A model generated the notes under the pieces. That model saw only the letters and a program-made list of their open reading frames with translations. It was not told the DNA's origin and did not search any database. Below are positions 5,235 through 7,327 of a DNA stretch of 7,327 nt, piece after piece. Within the stretch, counting starts at the first letter, position 1, and each line of letters starts with the position of its first letter. Position numbers and translations under genes: made by a program. Origin of the DNA: Candidatus Woesearchaeota archaeon (lineage in GTDB: Archaea; Nanobdellota; Nanobdellia; Woesearchaeales; UBA10200); assembly GCA_016180275.1 (NCBI GenBank), contig JACPBN010000055.1:1-7327 (forward strand), written 5' to 3'.

Positions 5235-6436
5235 ACTTTATCCAGCCCCTGCTCAATATCCTTCATCAGATCATCTGCATCCTCAATGCCGACAGATAAT
5301 CGCAGCAAAGTATCACTCAATCCTATTTTCATTCTATGCTCTCTTGGAACAGATGCATGTGTCATGGTTGCAGGATGGCCTATTAAGCTCTCAACTCCGC
5401 CTAAACTCTCTCCAAGTGCAAATAATTTAAGGTTGCTAGCAAACTTCACAGCATCTTCAAAGCTTCCATCTAATTCTATCGAGATCATTCCGCCAAATCC
5501 TGTCATTTGTTTCTTTGCAAGCTCATGCTGAGGATGTGATTTTAATCCAGGGTAATTTACTGTCTTTACTTTCTTATGCGAAGATAAATATTCAGCAACC
5601 TTCTGCGCATTTTTATTATGCTGCTCCATCCTAAGAGCTAATGTTTTTATGCCGCGTAAAGTAAGCCAGCAGTCAAATGGGCTAGGGACTGCGCCAATAG
5701 CATTCTGGAAGAATTTTAATTCTTTATAGACATTTTCATTTTTATCATTATCATTTAGTACAATTGCTCCGCCAACAACATCACTATGGCCATTTATGTA
5801 TTTGGTTGTGCTATGGACTACAATATCTGCGCCTAATAATAAAGGCTTTTGGAAATATGGAGACATGAATGTATTATCAACGACAATTAATGGATAGCCA
5901 GAATTTTTCGACTTGAGTTCTATGAGGTTATTTAGTTGCGCAACTGCCTTTAAGTCAGTCAATCTCAATAATGGATTTGTAGGGGTTTCTAACCAAATCA
6001 TTTTTGTGCTGTCATCAACTTCATTTTCAATATTCTTGACATCAGTTGCATCTACATAAACAAATTTAATTCCGTATTTTTCATATGCTTTCGTGAATAT
6101 CCTTCTGCTGCCTCCATACAAGTCATCGCTGGCAATCACTTTATCTCCAGGCTTTAATAATCTTAAAACACAGTCAATCGCCCCTAAGCCAGAGGCAAAT
6201 GCTAATCCAAATCTGCCATGCTCTAATGCAGCAAGATTTCTTTCTAATGCTGCTCTTGTCGGGTTTCCGCTTCTCGAATATTCATAACCCTTGTTTTTGC
6301 CAGGCGCTTCCTGCCAATAGGTTGTGCTCAAATTTAGAGGAGTAATGACTGCTCCTGTCTCTTTGTCTGCTTCACTTCCTATATGGATAGCATTTGTCGC
6401 AAATTTCCATAGGGTTGTGTTAGTGTCTTGTGTCAT
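5231..6436 (-). CDS. PLP-dependent trans-sulfuration enzyme, cystathionine gamma-lyase-like
   Basis: This 401-residue protein is a Cys/Met metabolism fold-type I PLP enzyme. Numbered from ATG 6436, it has YEYSRSGNPT (51-60), whose Tyr and Arg bind PLP phosphate of the partner subunit, ASGLGA (81-86), Y107 (DLYGG) stacking on PLP, D187 (VVDNTF) and the Schiff-base lysine K212 (HSTTKY). The C-terminal SLGGVESL carries E349. Glu before YSR (E52) together with E349 matches cystathionine gamma-lyases, whereas E. coli MetB has Asp at the first position. Methionine gamma-lyases have Cys after DLYG; here it is Gly. I therefore favour a gamma-lyase or a bifunctional enzyme like Bacillus MccB, but specificity within this family is hard to read. 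Two Asn/Lys-rich loops (167-180 and 227-236) are unusual. The gene is 29 nt after the nucleotidyltransferase gene and overlaps cysE. Confidence 0.93.
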   Translation of the reverse strand: MTQDTNTTLWKFATNAIHIGSEADKETGAVITPLNLSTTYWQEAPGKNKGYEYSRSGNPTRAALERNLAALEHGRFGLAFASGLGAIDCVLRLLKPGDKVIASDDLYGGSRRIFTKAYEKYGIKFVYVDATDVKNIENEVDDSTKMIWLETPTNPLLRLTDLKAVAQLNNLIELKSKNSGYPLIVVDNTFMSPYFQKPLLLGADIVVHSTTKYINGHSDVVGGAIVLNDNDKNENVYKELKFFQNAIGAVPSPFDCWLTLRGIKTLALRMEQHNKNAQKVAEYLSSHKKVKTVNYPGLKSHPQHELAKKQMTGFGGMISIELDGSFEDAVKFASNLKLFALGESLGGVESLIGHPATMTHASVPREHRMKIGLSDTLLRLSVGIEDADDLMKDIEQGLDKV

Positions 6437-6442
6437 TCTTTG

Positions 6443-6448
6443 CCCTTT
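6443..6448 (-). promoter_or_regulatory. Ribosome-binding site of the cystathionine lyase gene
   Basis: AAAGGG lies six bases before ATG 6436 and supports that start. The frame could also begin at TTG 6451, adding five residues, but the ribosome-binding site would then fall inside the coding sequence. Confidence 0.55.
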
Positions 6449-6465
6449 CAAGATACAATATTTCT

Positions 6466-7083
6466 TTATTGTCTGAAACCATTTTTATGTGCTTCTCTTA
6501 TCAGCTGGTAATATATATCAGGATTAAAGAATATCCTGCTCTTTCTAAAAATCTGCTTGCCTAAATTTTCCTCTTCTCTCAACAGCATTTCTGTAAAATC
6601 ATCGAAGGTAACATAATGCTCGTCAATTTCAATTGCATGGCTTAACTTTATTTCATTGAAATACGGCTTAATCTTTTTAGCTGTAATCTCATTTTCTACC
6701 AAAAAACAAATATCAATGTCTGAACCTTTTTTCTGGTCATTTGCAGCATAACTTCCAAATACCAGCAGGCAATAGTTTTTTTGTGGGATCTTTGTTATTG
6801 CCTCTTTTATGATGTCAAGCTGCGGAAAAGCAAGCAAATCCAGCGATTCTATGTATTGTAACGTGTGGATCAATAATGGGTTGCCTAAATCTAAGGAGTA
6901 TAAATCTAAATTGGCTTTTCTTCTTGACTGAAGCAGGCTCTTCTTTACAAGCTCTCTTAACGAATTGAAGACCCATGGTTTGGATCTTTTCCTGGTAATT
7001 TTCATTACTTCTGCCCTGCTAAATTCTGCAAATAAATTATTTCTCCATGCATTTAATAATCTTATTCTCTCGTTTTGTATCAT
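6466..7083 (-). CDS. Winged-helix plus MNT-type nucleotidyltransferase domain protein
   Basis: The 205-residue protein has two parts. Residues 1-60 look like a helix-turn-helix or winged helix (AEFSRAEVMKI through FNSLRELVKKSLL), with a basic RSRRKAN-like patch. Residues 85-190 form a minimal nucleotidyltransferase domain of the DNA polymerase beta superfamily. Its signature is GSYA (110-113), followed after a spacer by SDIDI (121-125), giving catalytic Asp122 and Asp124. The third carboxylate is probably E152 or D154 in the IEIDEH strand. Such proteins transfer nucleotides to proteins or RNA, and some are antitoxins of HEPN toxins; many archaeal HTH-fused versions have no known target. No HEPN gene is visible beside it. 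The gene has its own TATA box with leaderless spacing and is the first gene of the apparent operon leading into cysteine metabolism. Whether it regulates that operon or merely sits there cannot be told from sequence. Confidence 0.85.
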   Translation of the reverse strand: MIQNERIRLLNAWRNNLFAEFSRAEVMKITRKRSKPWVFNSLRELVKKSLLQSRRKANLDLYSLDLGNPLLIHTLQYIESLDLLAFPQLDIIKEAITKIPQKNYCLLVFGSYAANDQKKGSDIDICFLVENEITAKKIKPYFNEIKLSHAIEIDEHYVTFDDFTEMLLREEENLGKQIFRKSRIFFNPDIYYQLIREAHKNGFRQ

Positions 7084-7104
7084 TTTACATATAATAGACG
7101 TTAC

Positions 7105-7116
7105 TTATTTAAATAA
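7105..7116 (-). promoter_or_regulatory. TATA box for the nucleotidyltransferase-led operon
   Basis: TTATTTAAATAA is a perfect 12-bp palindrome with an AT-rich TATA core centred about 27 bases upstream of ATG 7083. This predicts a leaderless transcript. It is the only convincing promoter found for the four-gene run down to cysS. The symmetry means the site could also bind a dimeric regulator, which is speculation. Confidence 0.5.
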
Positions 7117-7130
7117 CTATCGGTACTTTT

Positions 7131-7181
7131 TTAGATAACGAATGTTATTGGTAAGGGTATATCTCTTTTTATGTTATCTAA
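7131..7181. repeat. Inverted repeat spanning the cysteine synthase stop codon
   Basis: TTAGATAAC (7131-7139) is the exact reverse complement of GTTATCTAA (7173-7181), with 33 bases between. A second GTTAT copy at 7144-7148 forms a competing 5-bp hairpin with ATAAC (7135-7139) around a GAAT loop. The right arm contains the stop codon of the cysteine synthase gene. It could form a 3'-end hairpin on that mRNA or be an operator for the downstream promoter at 7105-7116. No T-tract follows on the minus strand, so it is not a typical intrinsic terminator for that gene. Confidence 0.5.
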
Positions 7182-7327
7182 TACTTCCACTCCTCAAACC
7201 CCCCTAATATATTTTTGCTCAGATACCTGTCAACTCTGTCAGGAAAAATGGTTACTATATTAATTGTTTTTGGATTATTATTCTCGTTTTTTGGGTTATT
7301 TTCATTAATTATATTCTCTTTTTCAAT
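7178..7327 (-). CDS. Cysteine synthase / cystathionine beta-synthase family protein, C-terminal end (partial)
   Basis: The frame is open from the window edge for 49 codons to TAG at 7178. The recognisable part is NIVTIFPDRVDRYLSKNI (about 23-40), which matches the last core strand and following PDxxxRYLS motif of fold-type II PLP enzymes of the CysK/CysM/CBS group. These make cysteine from O-acetylserine and sulfide, or cystathionine from homocysteine. Only the tail is visible, so the PLP lysine and the substrate residues that separate these activities lie outside the window. Position next to a cystathionine lyase-like gene and cysE supports either CysK or an MccA-type cystathionine synthase. 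The first 21 visible residues are an Asn/Glu/Lys-rich stretch (NENNPKNENNNPK) where relatives have only a short turn before the strand. Confidence 0.75.
   Translation of the reverse strand: MEKENIINENNPKNENNNPKTINIVTIFPDRVDRYLSKNILGGFEEWKY

Noticed and set aside
6506..6516. TATA-like sequence inside the nucleotidyltransferase gene, possibly an internal promoter for the lyase
   Set aside because: It is a simple alternating AT run about 70 bases before the start, without other support; the short intergenic distance makes readthrough the simpler explanation.
6466..7083. Toxin-antitoxin (HEPN/MNT) module
   Set aside because: Only the MNT-like half is seen. Its neighbours are PLP enzymes, no HEPN RxxxxH motif protein is present, and this version carries an N-terminal winged helix.
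1..7327. CRISPR array, insertion sequence or prophage remnants
   Set aside because: No regularly spaced direct repeats, transposase, integrase, terminal repeats or phage genes were seen; the region looks like ordinary chromosome.

Overview
The window comes from an AT-rich, gene-dense archaeal genome. The firmest domain marker is a complete gene for Nop10, an H/ACA RNP protein found only in archaea and eukaryotes, next to an archaeal PAC2-family protein. TATA-like boxes about 25-30 nt upstream of inferred transcript starts agree with this. Tight packing, small versions of several enzymes, Asn/Lys-rich loop insertions and bacterial-type amino-acid enzymes would fit a DPANN archaeon such as a woesearchaeote or pacearchaeote. 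That placement is inference and was not tested by phylogeny.

Layout from left to right. The last 33 codons of an unidentified plus-strand gene (1-102) converge on enolase (99-1433, minus), and the two stop codons interlock in CTAA. All other coding genes are on the minus strand. A housekeeping block follows: enolase with its own promoter, then PAC2 and nop10 (1516-2562, transcribed nop10 first). Next is a gene-free stretch of 317 bases (2563-2879). It holds the nop10 TATA box and a run of nested inverted repeats ending in a hairpin plus T-tract, which I read as a candidate plus-strand structured RNA. An unrecognised 107-residue protein (2880-3203) has its own leaderless-type promoter.

The right half is a sulfur amino-acid block. 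In transcription order it holds the C-terminus of a cysteine synthase-type PLP enzyme (7178-7327, cut by the window edge), a wHTH-nucleotidyltransferase protein (6466-7083), a cystathionine gamma-lyase-like enzyme (5231-6436), serine O-acetyltransferase cysE (4665-5234) and cysteinyl-tRNA synthetase cysS (3246-4655). From the nucleotidyltransferase onward the genes are 29 nt apart or closer, or overlap, and look like one operon. Together they could make O-acetylserine, convert it to cysteine, exchange sulfur with homocysteine through cystathionine, and charge the cysteine onto tRNA. The nucleotidyltransferase is the one member without an obvious metabolic role.

The most interesting leads are the structured intergenic element beside nop10, the nucleotidyltransferase embedded in the cysteine block, and low-complexity loop insertions recurring in unrelated enzymes.
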